From contig DHPN01000027.1 in the NCBI GenBank assembly GCA_002407925.1, positions 87,703 to 103,226 of the forward strand: a stretch of DNA of 15,524 bases, read 5' to 3'. This DNA comes from Atopobiaceae bacterium UBA5363 (GTDB taxonomy: Bacteria; Actinomycetota; Coriobacteriia; Coriobacteriales; Atopobiaceae). A program made the position numbers and the translations under genes. The notes under the pieces were generated by a model, which made no database searches, had not been told where the DNA came from, and worked only from the letters and a program-made list of their open reading frames with translations. Positions 7,334-13,897 of this stretch are shown one piece after another. Position 1 is the first letter of the stretch, and each line of letters begins with the position of its first letter.

Positions 7334-8092
7334 ATGTATTCATTCGAGAGCCGCGTGCGCTATAGCGAATGCGATGAAGATGCAAAACTCAGCCTAGAGG
7401 GGTTGATAGATTACCTTCAAGACTGCTCGACCTTTCAAAGCGAGCAGCTAGGCGTAGGCTTTTCCTTTATGCGCGAGCACCATTTCGCGTGGTTCATCGC
7501 GGCATGGCAGATCTGGATTGATCGGATTCCTCGCTTCCTCGAGCCAATCAAGATAAGCACCTGGTGTCCTGCTGCCCGTGCGACCGACGCGCACCGCAAT
7601 TTCACCATCACGTCTCCAAGCGGCGCAAGCTACGTCCGTGCTGATTCGATTTGGTTTGTCTTCGACACCCAACTCAAGCGGCCTGTTCGCATCCCCGCCT
7701 CAGAAGCGGTATATCAGCAGGGCGACCCCCCTCTTGACTTGCCCCCTACCCACCGCAAGCTGCCCGTAGAAGGCAATTTCAAGCTGGCACAGGAGGTTAA
7801 GGTTGCCAAGCAGCAGCTCGACACCAACGGGCATGTCAACAACGCCCAGTACGTACGCATGGCTGTCGACGCCCTTGACGTGCGCATAGAAGACGTCCAA
7901 AGAATATGCGTCCAATACAAGCGCATGGCACTGCTCGGCGATAGGATCGTGCCACGCGTGCATACGGCAGCAAGGGCAATGACAGTGGATCTTGCCAACC
8001 CGCTGGGCGCGTCTTTTGCGATCGTCTACTTTGAAAAGCGCCCCAAGCCTCAGCATCCCGACGAGGCAAAGCGCCTTACTTCGCTATCATGA
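7334..8092 (+). CDS. Acyl-ACP thioesterase (double hotdog)
   Basis: A 252-residue protein of the bacterial/plant acyl-ACP thioesterase family (PF01643), which releases free fatty acids from acyl carrier protein. The first hotdog domain shows VRYSECDEDAKLSLEGLIDY, a long helix and FAWFIAAWQIWIDRIPRFLE. The second has the DxNxHxNN active-site signature QQLDTNGHVNNAQYVRMA, with Asp163, Asn165, His167 and Asn169-Asn170. Chain-length specificity cannot be read. AAGGGG lies a few bases before the ATG. It follows the lipid kinase by 14 bases and overlaps the next frame at an ATGA, so it is in the same operon. Together with the kinase it suggests handling of membrane lipid or fatty-acid precursors. 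Confidence 0.95.
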   Translation: MYSFESRVRYSECDEDAKLSLEGLIDYLQDCSTFQSEQLGVGFSFMREHHFAWFIAAWQIWIDRIPRFLEPIKISTWCPAARATDAHRNFTITSPSGASYVRADSIWFVFDTQLKRPVRIPASEAVYQQGDPPLDLPPTHRKLPVEGNFKLAQEVKVAKQQLDTNGHVNNAQYVRMAVDALDVRIEDVQRICVQYKRMALLGDRIVPRVHTAARAMTVDLANPLGASFAIVYFEKRPKPQHPDEAKRLTSLS

Positions 8093-8499
8093 GGACAACA
8101 GACAAAGGAGACATGAGGCAAAATATGCTAAACAGCCAACAAGATCGAGGGGCGCGCGAGCGCCTCCATGCCTTTGGGCAGCCGACGGGATCGACAGGGC
8201 CTTTTCATGGCCAAACTGAGACGGGCCTTGTCGCGCCGGGACAAGAGCCTGCCTATGTAGAGGGCATATCCGCCACTACCTCTCCTGATAACGCTAACTC
8301 CGGAAGCTCTGCCTACCTTATTGCGGTCATTGCCATAATTGCAGTCAGTTTGCTCATTGGCGCACTCATAGGCATCGAGCAGGCAGCAATCGCTGAGGTA
8401 GAGGAGAATTTCAGCTCCCAGCAGATGCAGGAGCAGCTCTTCCCTGATACCAACGAGGATCTTGAGAGCTCTTTCGAAAGCAGCGCCTTACAAAGCTAA
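8089..8499 (+). CDS. Unknown single-pass membrane protein
   Basis: I do not recognise this 136-residue protein. It has a polar, Gly/Gln/Pro-rich N-terminal half (about 1-72), one strong membrane segment at 75-96 (SAYLIAVIAIIAVSLLIGAL), and an acidic, Gln/Ser-rich C-terminal tail (EVEENFSSQQMQEQLFPDTN, ending in a Ser-rich stretch). With no signal cleavage site it looks like a small anchored protein with short soluble arms. Three ATGs are possible: 8089 (overlapping the thioesterase stop as ATGA, translationally coupled), 8113 (AAAGGAG only two bases away, too close) and 8125 (GAGG six bases upstream). I list the longest. It ends 18 bases before the preferred thyA start. Confidence 0.65.
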   Translation: MRTTDKGDMRQNMLNSQQDRGARERLHAFGQPTGSTGPFHGQTETGLVAPGQEPAYVEGISATTSPDNANSGSSAYLIAVIAIIAVSLLIGALIGIEQAAIAEVEENFSSQQMQEQLFPDTNEDLESSFESSALQS

Positions 8500-8517
8500 T
8501 CCATGGGGGGACCGCCT

Positions 8518-9366
8518 TTGAGCAAGGCAGATGGCATCTTCATTTCGATGTGCAGCGACATCATCGAGCACGGCACGACGACAAAGGGGCAGAAGGTTCG
8601 TCCTCACTGGGAGGACGGGAAGCCAGCCTATACGATCAAGCGCTTTGGCATATGCAACCGCTATGACCTGCGCAAGGAGTTCCCTGCGCTGACGCTGCGC
8701 CGCACGGCGCTCAAAAGCTGCATGGACGAGATCCTTTGGATCTATCAGCGCAAATCGAACAACATCGCTGACTTGAAGCCCCACATCTGGGACGAATGGG
8801 CAGATGAGAAGGGGTCAATCGGCAAGGCATACGGCTATCAGGTCGGCAAGAAAAGCCACTACCCTGAGGGAGACTTCGACCAGATGGACCGAGTGCTGTG
8901 GCAGTTGAGAAACGAGCCTTACTCGCGGCGTATCATGACAGACCTCTACCAATTTTCTGACCTGTCAGAGATGCATCTCTATCCCTGCGCCTTTAATGTC
9001 ATCTATAACGTTACGAAAGAGCCGAACGACAAGCGCCCCACGCTTAACATGCTCCTCGTTCAGCGAAGCCAAGACGTTTTGGCGGCCAACAACTGGAATG
9101 TATGCCAATATGCCCTGCTGCTCATGATGGTAGCCCAAGTGTCCGACATGAAGGCTGGCGAACTTGTCCATATGATTGCCGACGCCCACATCTACGATCG
9201 CCATGTGCCTATCATCCAAGAGCTCATCAGACGGCCCACCTATCCTGCTCCGAGCGTCACGCTCAATCCAGGCGTGCGCGACTTCTACGCCTTCAGCACA
9301 GACGACCTCATCGTAGAGGGTTATCGACATGGACCAAGGGTCGAGCATATCCCTATCGCGGTGTAA
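8518..9366 (+). CDS. thyA: Thymidylate synthase, Bacillus ThyA type
   Basis: Methylates dUMP to dTMP with methylene-tetrahydrofolate, giving dihydrofolate. Numbered from the TTG at 8518: folate/dUMP loop near 25-45, ELLWIYQ-like helix DEILWIYQRKSNN, IWDEWADEKGSIGKAYGYQ at about 90-108, catalytic Cys157 in MHLYPCAFNV, QRSQDVLAANNWNVCQYALL (Asp186, Asn194) and ADAHIYDRH (His224, Tyr226), and a C-terminal IPIAV. IGKAYGYQVGKK recalls B. subtilis/phi3T ThyA (IGHAYGFQLGKK) rather than the E. coli type. The frame also opens at ATG 8503, but that codon has no ribosome binding site. The TTG has GGGGGGA six bases upstream and gives the family N-terminus MSKADGIF, so I prefer it; the start is uncertain. 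DHFR is encoded just beyond the next gene. Confidence 0.95.
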   Translation: MSKADGIFISMCSDIIEHGTTTKGQKVRPHWEDGKPAYTIKRFGICNRYDLRKEFPALTLRRTALKSCMDEILWIYQRKSNNIADLKPHIWDEWADEKGSIGKAYGYQVGKKSHYPEGDFDQMDRVLWQLRNEPYSRRIMTDLYQFSDLSEMHLYPCAFNVIYNVTKEPNDKRPTLNMLLVQRSQDVLAANNWNVCQYALLLMMVAQVSDMKAGELVHMIADAHIYDRHVPIIQELIRRPTYPAPSVTLNPGVRDFYAFSTDDLIVEGYRHGPRVEHIPIAV

Positions 9367-9370
9367 GCAT

Positions 9371-9787
9371 ATGGAAAAGCTTCATGTGGCAGCCGCCATC
9401 ATATACCGCAGCGATACCATCTATGCAGCTCACAGGTCTACGTCAGCAGCAGGTGCCGGCTGGGAGTTTCCCGGCGGGAAGCTGAGGCCACAAGAAAGCG
9501 CAGACCATGCCGTCCAGCGCGAGCTGCGTGAGGAGTGCGACTGCAAGCTCGCGACGCATTGGCTTCTGGACACGGTCGAATACGATTATCCAAGCTTTCA
9601 CTTGAGCATGGATTGCTTTGTGTGCACGCTTGCGGCTGGCAGCTCCATAACAAACCTCGAGCACGACGCAGACCGTTGGCTCAGCCGAGCAGAGTTGCTT
9701 GATGTCGATTGGCTACCTGCAGACCGTAAGCTCGTCAGGCAGATCGGCATGTTTTGGGATAGCATTTTTTGTACGAGTCACCTATGA
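9371..9787 (+). CDS. Nudix hydrolase, MutT/dCTP-pyrophosphohydrolase-like
   Basis: A 139-residue Nudix protein. The N-terminal strand EKLHVAAAIIYRSDTIYAAHR leads to WEFPGGK, then the Nudix box from Gly36: GKLRPQE, seven residues, RELREECDC (Arg50, Glu51, Glu54, Glu55). The metal-binding REUxEE core is intact, but the usual Gly after it is Asp57. The WEFPGGK context is that of MutT-like enzymes that hydrolyse (oxidised) nucleoside triphosphates; substrate not determinable. ATG 9371 lies 4 bases after the thyA stop and matches the family N-terminus. An upstream in-frame ATG at 9329, inside thyA, is possible but less likely. Last gene of the plus block; its stop overlaps that of folA, convergent. 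Confidence 0.92.
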   Translation: MEKLHVAAAIIYRSDTIYAAHRSTSAAGAGWEFPGGKLRPQESADHAVQRELREECDCKLATHWLLDTVEYDYPSFHLSMDCFVCTLAAGSSITNLEHDADRWLSRAELLDVDWLPADRKLVRQIGMFWDSIFCTSHL

Positions 9788-9802
9788 GCGATGAACATAG
9801 GT
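9780..9802. other. 7-bp inverted repeat covering the convergent stop codons of the Nudix gene and folA
   Basis: ACCTATG (9780-9786) and CATAGGT (9796-9802) are perfect inverted repeats with a 9-base loop. The left arm contains the folA stop (9782-9784) and most of the Nudix stop (9785-9787). Neither strand has a T-run after the stem, so it is not a standard intrinsic terminator, but it is the only hairpin where two transcription units collide. Confidence 0.45.
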
Positions 9803-10276
9803 CACGAAAGCGTATGGCACGTTTTCTTCCGTAAGCCCTTTTGACTCGCACGATGCCTCATGCCATGAGGGACTTTCATCAAGGTTGGGAAAAAAGCTGT
9901 CGGCAGGACAGAGGCACTCATGCTTCGTGACAATGGCGGATGAGCAATAAGGCAACAGCTCGCGATAGACGGAGGCTCCTCCTATCACCCACACCTGCTC
10001 AGGGTTACACGAGGCAACGAGAGCGAGCACTTCCTCGATACTGTGAGCTACCTCAACACCCTCTCGCACAAAATCCTCCCTGTGCGTCAAGACGATGTTG
10101 CGGCGGCCTTTGAGGGGGCGCCCCTTCGAGAAGCTATCGAGCGTCTTTCTGCCCATCACAACGGTCCCCCCCATCGTGGAGGAGACGAAATGCTTCATGT
10201 CTGCGCGGTTGCGCACGATGAGATGGCCATCTTTGCCGATGCCCCAATTCTTGCAAACCGCAACGATGGCCCTCAT
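9782..10276 (-). CDS. folA: Dihydrofolate reductase
   Basis: Reduces dihydrofolate to tetrahydrofolate with NADPH, restoring the cofactor oxidised by ThyA; target of trimethoprim. The 164 residues fit the family (about 160). The N-terminus MRAIVAVCKNWGIGKDGHL is the canonical start, RADMKHF carries the catalytic acid equivalent to E. coli Asp27, GGTVVMGRKTLDSF is the NADPH-binding signature, and VWVIGGASVYRELLPYC the glycine-rich cofactor motif. The residue at the E. coli Trp22 position is Val, as in many Clostridia-type enzymes. GAGGAG precedes the ATG. It follows the kinase gene by 33 bases in the same direction, so it is probably co-transcribed from adhE onward, and it converges on thyA-Nudix with a 6-base overlap. 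Confidence 0.97.
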   Translation of the reverse strand: MRAIVAVCKNWGIGKDGHLIVRNRADMKHFVSSTMGGTVVMGRKTLDSFSKGRPLKGRRNIVLTHREDFVREGVEVAHSIEEVLALVASCNPEQVWVIGGASVYRELLPYCSSAIVTKHECLCPADSFFPNLDESPSWHEASCESKGLTEENVPYAFVTYVHRS

Positions 10277-10309
10277 CGAAAGCTCCTCGCATACCTCAGG
10301 TCGCAGCTA

Positions 10310-11071
10310 CTATTCGAAATCACCGACACCGACAAGGTTCATCAAGAAGGCCTCGTCTCGCTCGCGCCCGCGGGCAAGCTCCGCAGCCGCGACGACCGGC
10401 TGCCAATACAAAATGTCCTGCTTGGAGATGCCGGTCTTTTCCACATAGAGGTCAAGGTAATCTTTGGCCCACTCGGGATGGCGCAGCGAAAGCAGCAGAT
10501 ACGTCTGCGCTGCGTCGACTTCCGGCAGTCCTGCCGTGACGTGAGCCCAGTCACACAGATAGACGTTTCCGTCGTCGCCGACGATGACATTGGAGGGCAC
10601 AAAGTCTCCATGGCAGACTTTGGTTCCCAGCTTCATGCCGTCGATGCGCGTCTGCAAATCATAGCGTGTCGTCGCATCTATGATCGAAACAGCGCCCACC
10701 ATCCGTGAAAGCTTGTCTTTCTGACGGTTGAGCAGAGGAGAGGTCACCCTTTGAATCGAGATCTGCGTATCGATGAGGCACTCGATGTACTCTGGGAACT
10801 TCTCGGGGTTGACAGCTGCGAGCTCGTGCAGCGTTGTACCGGGGACAAAGCTCGTCGCGAGAGCCCAGCTGCCGCTTTCCACGCGGGATACCTCAAGCAC
10901 TTCGGGCACACGTATGCCTGTCTGTTCTACCAGAGCAAGGTTATGCGCCTCGTTGAAGACATCAGCGGCAGGCTTTTGGTCATTGAAGACCTTCACAACC
11001 CTGTCTCCATCGCGATAGTCCACCTTGTTGTGGCGCCGGGCCAGTTCCACCTTGCCATCAGAGAGTTTCAT
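10310..11071 (-). CDS. Aminoglycoside/choline kinase-fold phosphotransferase (substrate unknown)
   Basis: A 253-residue small-molecule kinase of the APH/choline kinase superfamily. N-lobe: DRVVKVFN with the ATP-binding Lys27, and NEAHNLALVEQTGIRVPEVL (Glu41). C-lobe: VCHGDFVPSNVIV with the catalytic HGDxxxxN (His154, Asp156, Asn161) and YLCDWAHVTAGLPEVDAAQT with the metal-binding Asp174. All catalytic positions are present, so it should be active. The family phosphorylates hydroxyls of amino-glycosides, choline, homoserine, sugars and others; nothing here picks the substrate, and a resistance role should not be assumed. AAGGAAGG precedes the ATG, 20 bases after the adhE stop, and folA follows 33 bases later, giving one likely transcript. 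Confidence 0.87.
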   Translation of the reverse strand: MKLSDGKVELARRHNKVDYRDGDRVVKVFNDQKPAADVFNEAHNLALVEQTGIRVPEVLEVSRVESGSWALATSFVPGTTLHELAAVNPEKFPEYIECLIDTQISIQRVTSPLLNRQKDKLSRMVGAVSIIDATTRYDLQTRIDGMKLGTKVCHGDFVPSNVIVGDDGNVYLCDWAHVTAGLPEVDAAQTYLLLSLRHPEWAKDYLDLYVEKTGISKQDILYWQPVVAAAELARGRERDEAFLMNLVGVGDFE

Positions 11072-11091
11072 TATTTTCCTTCCTTACTTTA

Positions 11092-13713
11092 TTATGCATC
11101 GTAGGAGCTGGCAGGGCGACCATAGTAGGCGTCGAGATAGAGCTCCTTGATCTCAGACATGAGCGGATAGCGCGGGTTGGTACCGGTGCACTGGTCATTA
11201 AAGGCGTTCTCTGTCATCTCGTCGAGGGTATCAAGGAAATACTTCTCTTCGACGCCATACTCAGCGATCGTGTGCTTAACGCCGACATAGTCGAACAGCT
11301 CGGTGATCTTAGCCAGGAACTTCTCGAACACGTCCTTGTCATCTTTGCCTGTGACACCACAATAGCGCGCTGCCTCGGCATAGCGATGCAAGGTCTTCGG
11401 ATAGTCGTACTGGGGGAAGGTGCCCATGCGCGTAGGCTTCTCGGAGGCGTTGTAACGCATGACGCGTGTCAGAATCACGGCATTTGCCCAGCCGTGCGGA
11501 AGGTGGTGATAAGCTCCGAGCTTATGGGCCATCGAGTGGTTGAGGCCAAGGAAGGCATTCGCAAAGGCAAGCCCGCCTAACGTAGACGCATTTGCCATGT
11601 GATCACGTGCTTCGACGTCGCTAGGGACGTCATAGGCCCGTGGCAGATACTTGAACACCAGCTTCATGCCGCGCAAGGCAAAGCTGTCAGTAAAGTCTGA
11701 GGCCATCATTGAGACATAGGCCTCTAAGCAGTGCGTGAGCACGTCCACGCCAGAGGCTGAGGTCAAGCCCTTGGGTTGCGTCATCATGTTGTCGGTGTCG
11801 ACTATTGCCATGTTTGGCATGAGCTCGTAGTCAGTGATGGGGTACTTGGTGCCAGTGGTGGCGTCGGTAATGATGGAAAATGGTGTCACTTCCGAGCCAG
11901 TACCGGAGCTCGTCGGGATTGCGACGAAAAGGGCCTTCTTACCCATCTTGGGAAAGGTGTAGACGCGCTTGCGAATGTCCATGAAGTCCATGGCCATGTT
12001 CTCGAACTTCTCCTCCGGATTTTCGTACATGGACCACATGATTTTGCCGGCATCCATGGCTGACCCGCCGCCAATGGCAATGATGCAATCAGGTTCGAAA
12101 GCTCTCAGTTGCTTCAACCCTTGCAACGCGCATTGCAGCGTCGGGTCAGGTGCGACATCCCAGAAGCTTGAGTGAATTATGCCTTGCTCGTCAAGGGAGT
12201 CTTCGATCTTCTTGGTAAAGCCTGACTTGTAGAGGAACTGGTCCGTGACAATGAAGGCGCGCTTCTTTCCGTAGACCTCAGACAGCTCGCGCAAAGCCAC
12301 GGGCATGCAGCCCTTCTTGAAGTAGACCTTTTCGGGTGTGCGGAGCCAAAGCATGTTCTCACGCCTCTCTGCGACTGTCTTGATGTTAAGGAGCTGATGC
12401 ACGTCAATGTTGCCAGAAAACGAGTTGCCGCCCCATGATCCGCAGCCCAGCGTCAAAGACGGGGTGAGTTTGAAGTTGTACAGGTCTCCGATGCCGCCTT
12501 GGGAGGCCGGCGTATTCACGAGGATGCGGCAGGTCTTCATCATCGTGGAGAAGCGGTCAAGCTTGTCGCGCTCGGCCGGGTCGAGGTAGATGCCCGACGT
12601 GTGTCCAATGCCGCCGTCACGCACGAGGCGGTCAGCCTTGTTTAGGGCGTCGTCGAAGTCCTTTGCGTGATACATGGCCAAAACGGGAGAGAGCTTCTCG
12701 TGTGCGAAGGGCTCTGCTGGGCTGACGTCGCTCACCTCTCCTATCAGAATCTTGGTTCCCTCAGGCACGCTAACCCCGGCCATCTCGGCGATGTACGGAG
12801 CCGGCTTGCCGACGATCTTAGCGTTCACGCCACCGTTTTTGATGACGGTACTTCCAACCTTGGCGGTTTCATCAGGTTTCAAGAAATAGCACGCGCGATC
12901 CGCAAACTCAGCCTTTACCTGATCGTAGACGTCATCTAGGACAATCACGGAGTTCTCGGAGGCGCAGATCATACCATAGTCGAACACCTTTGAGTGAATG
13001 ATCGAGTTCACTGCCATCTTGATGTCAGCAGAAGAGTCGATAATCACCGGCGTGTTGCCCGCGCCAACGCCTAGAGCAGGCTTGCCAGAGCTGTAAGCGG
13101 CATTAACCATGCCAGGACCGCCGGTGGCCAGGATGATGTCAACGGAGTGCATGAGCTCGTTGGTGAGCTCCAGTGTCGGGGAAGGAACCCAATCGATAAT
13201 TCCCTTTGGCAACCCGGCCGCTTCAGCGGCGTCACGCACGACCTTTGCCGCGGCGATGGTGCACTTCTTGGCACGCGGGTGGGGCGATATGATGATTGCG
13301 TTGCGTGTCTTCAGACACAGCAGGCATTTAAAGATGGCCGTAGAGGTTGGGTTGGTTGTCGGTATCACCGCCCCGACGATGCCGAGCGGCTCAGCGATGC
13401 GTTGAATGCCGTATGCCTTGTCCTCTTCCAACACGCCGCAAGTCTTGGTATGGCGATACTTGTTGTAGATGTACTCGGAGGCAAAGTGATTTTTGATGAC
13501 CTTGTCCTCAACAAGACCCATCCCTGTCTCCTCGACTGCCTTTTGCGCGAGCGGTATGCGGGCCTTGTTGGCTGCCATTGCAGCCTCATAGAAAATCTTG
13601 TCAACCTGCTCTTGGCTGAACGTCGCGAAAACGGCCTGAGCCTTGCGCATTTCCTTGATGCGCGCCACAAGATCGTCGACGCTGCTAATCATGTGCGTCT
13701 CAGTTTCTGCCAT
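11092..13713 (-). CDS. adhE: Bifunctional acetaldehyde-CoA/alcohol dehydrogenase
   Basis: Reduces acetyl-CoA to acetaldehyde and then ethanol with two NADH, the main redox sink of ethanol fermentation; forms spirosomes in other bacteria. The 873 residues match the family (E. coli 891). The N-terminal aldehyde dehydrogenase half has GAVIPTTNPTSTA (114-126), ATGGPGMVNAAYSSGKPALG and the catalytic Cys250 in DYGMICASE. A linker at about 440-460 leads to the iron-dependent alcohol dehydrogenase half: AIGGGSAMDAGK (GGGS 548-551), TSSGTGSEVTPF, and iron ligands Asp657, His661, His726 and His740 (DVLTH; GLNHSMAHKLGAYHHLPHG). All key residues are present, so both activities should work. The ATG has GGGGGAA just upstream. 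First gene of the adhE-kinase-folA unit. Confidence 0.98.
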   Translation of the reverse strand: MAETETHMISSVDDLVARIKEMRKAQAVFATFSQEQVDKIFYEAAMAANKARIPLAQKAVEETGMGLVEDKVIKNHFASEYIYNKYRHTKTCGVLEEDKAYGIQRIAEPLGIVGAVIPTTNPTSTAIFKCLLCLKTRNAIIISPHPRAKKCTIAAAKVVRDAAEAAGLPKGIIDWVPSPTLELTNELMHSVDIILATGGPGMVNAAYSSGKPALGVGAGNTPVIIDSSADIKMAVNSIIHSKVFDYGMICASENSVIVLDDVYDQVKAEFADRACYFLKPDETAKVGSTVIKNGGVNAKIVGKPAPYIAEMAGVSVPEGTKILIGEVSDVSPAEPFAHEKLSPVLAMYHAKDFDDALNKADRLVRDGGIGHTSGIYLDPAERDKLDRFSTMMKTCRILVNTPASQGGIGDLYNFKLTPSLTLGCGSWGGNSFSGNIDVHQLLNIKTVAERRENMLWLRTPEKVYFKKGCMPVALRELSEVYGKKRAFIVTDQFLYKSGFTKKIEDSLDEQGIIHSSFWDVAPDPTLQCALQGLKQLRAFEPDCIIAIGGGSAMDAGKIMWSMYENPEEKFENMAMDFMDIRKRVYTFPKMGKKALFVAIPTSSGTGSEVTPFSIITDATTGTKYPITDYELMPNMAIVDTDNMMTQPKGLTSASGVDVLTHCLEAYVSMMASDFTDSFALRGMKLVFKYLPRAYDVPSDVEARDHMANASTLGGLAFANAFLGLNHSMAHKLGAYHHLPHGWANAVILTRVMRYNASEKPTRMGTFPQYDYPKTLHRYAEAARYCGVTGKDDKDVFEKFLAKITELFDYVGVKHTIAEYGVEEKYFLDTLDEMTENAFNDQCTGTNPRYPLMSEIKELYLDAYYGRPASSYDA

Positions 13714-13863
13714 GCTTCCCCCAACTCGTTTAAATTCTCATGACCTGTGCTGTCCGGCAACACAAGAACCTGCATTTAATTTTAACGTTCGATATAAACA
13801 GCGTGGGCACCATTTCGCCAGATTCGCATTTTTCTGCCCATTGATCAGCCATAAGTAGACAAA
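13714..13863 (-). promoter_or_regulatory. adhE upstream region with an imperfect dyad
   Basis: This gap should hold the adhE promoter. An imperfect 19-bp dyad (TGTG at 13746-13749, CACA at 13761-13764, with further TG/CA matches inside) lies 33 bases before the start codon. It recalls the TTGTGA/TCACAA halves of a Rex (redox) operator, but its 11-base inner spacing is longer than the usual 8, so I do not call it a Rex site. AT-rich stretches (TTTATAT and TTAAAATTAAAT on the minus strand, 13775-13800) could supply a -10; no -35 is convincing. Confidence 0.35.
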
Positions 13864-13897
13864 TCCCCCTATCTAACAAGTCCCCCTATCTAAACAG
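13864..13897. repeat. Tandem 17-bp direct repeat over the stop codon of the PLP-fold gene
   Basis: TCCCCCTATCTAACAAG (13864-13880) is followed directly by TCCCCCTATCTAAACAG (13881-13897), identical at 15 of 17 positions. The second unit contains the TAG stop and last codons of the gene at 13890-14672; the first lies downstream, in front of the adhE upstream region. It appears to be a local duplication of the gene's 3' end. Confidence 0.85.

Noticed and set aside
10310..11071. Aminoglycoside resistance gene
   Set aside because: The kinase fold alone does not show drug specificity, and the gene sits in a metabolic operon without mobile-element signs.
13147..13743. 198-codon plus-strand open frame opposite the adhE 5' half
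   Set aside because: It is antisense to the conserved aldehyde dehydrogenase domain and shows no family features.
13746..13764. Rex operator upstream of adhE
   Set aside because: The inner spacing (11 bases) and weak inner symmetry do not fit the known Rex site, so it is listed only as a dyad.
13864..13897. CRISPR or attachment-site repeat
   Set aside because: There are only two adjacent copies with no spacer, no cas genes and no integrase, so a local tandem duplication is the simpler reading.
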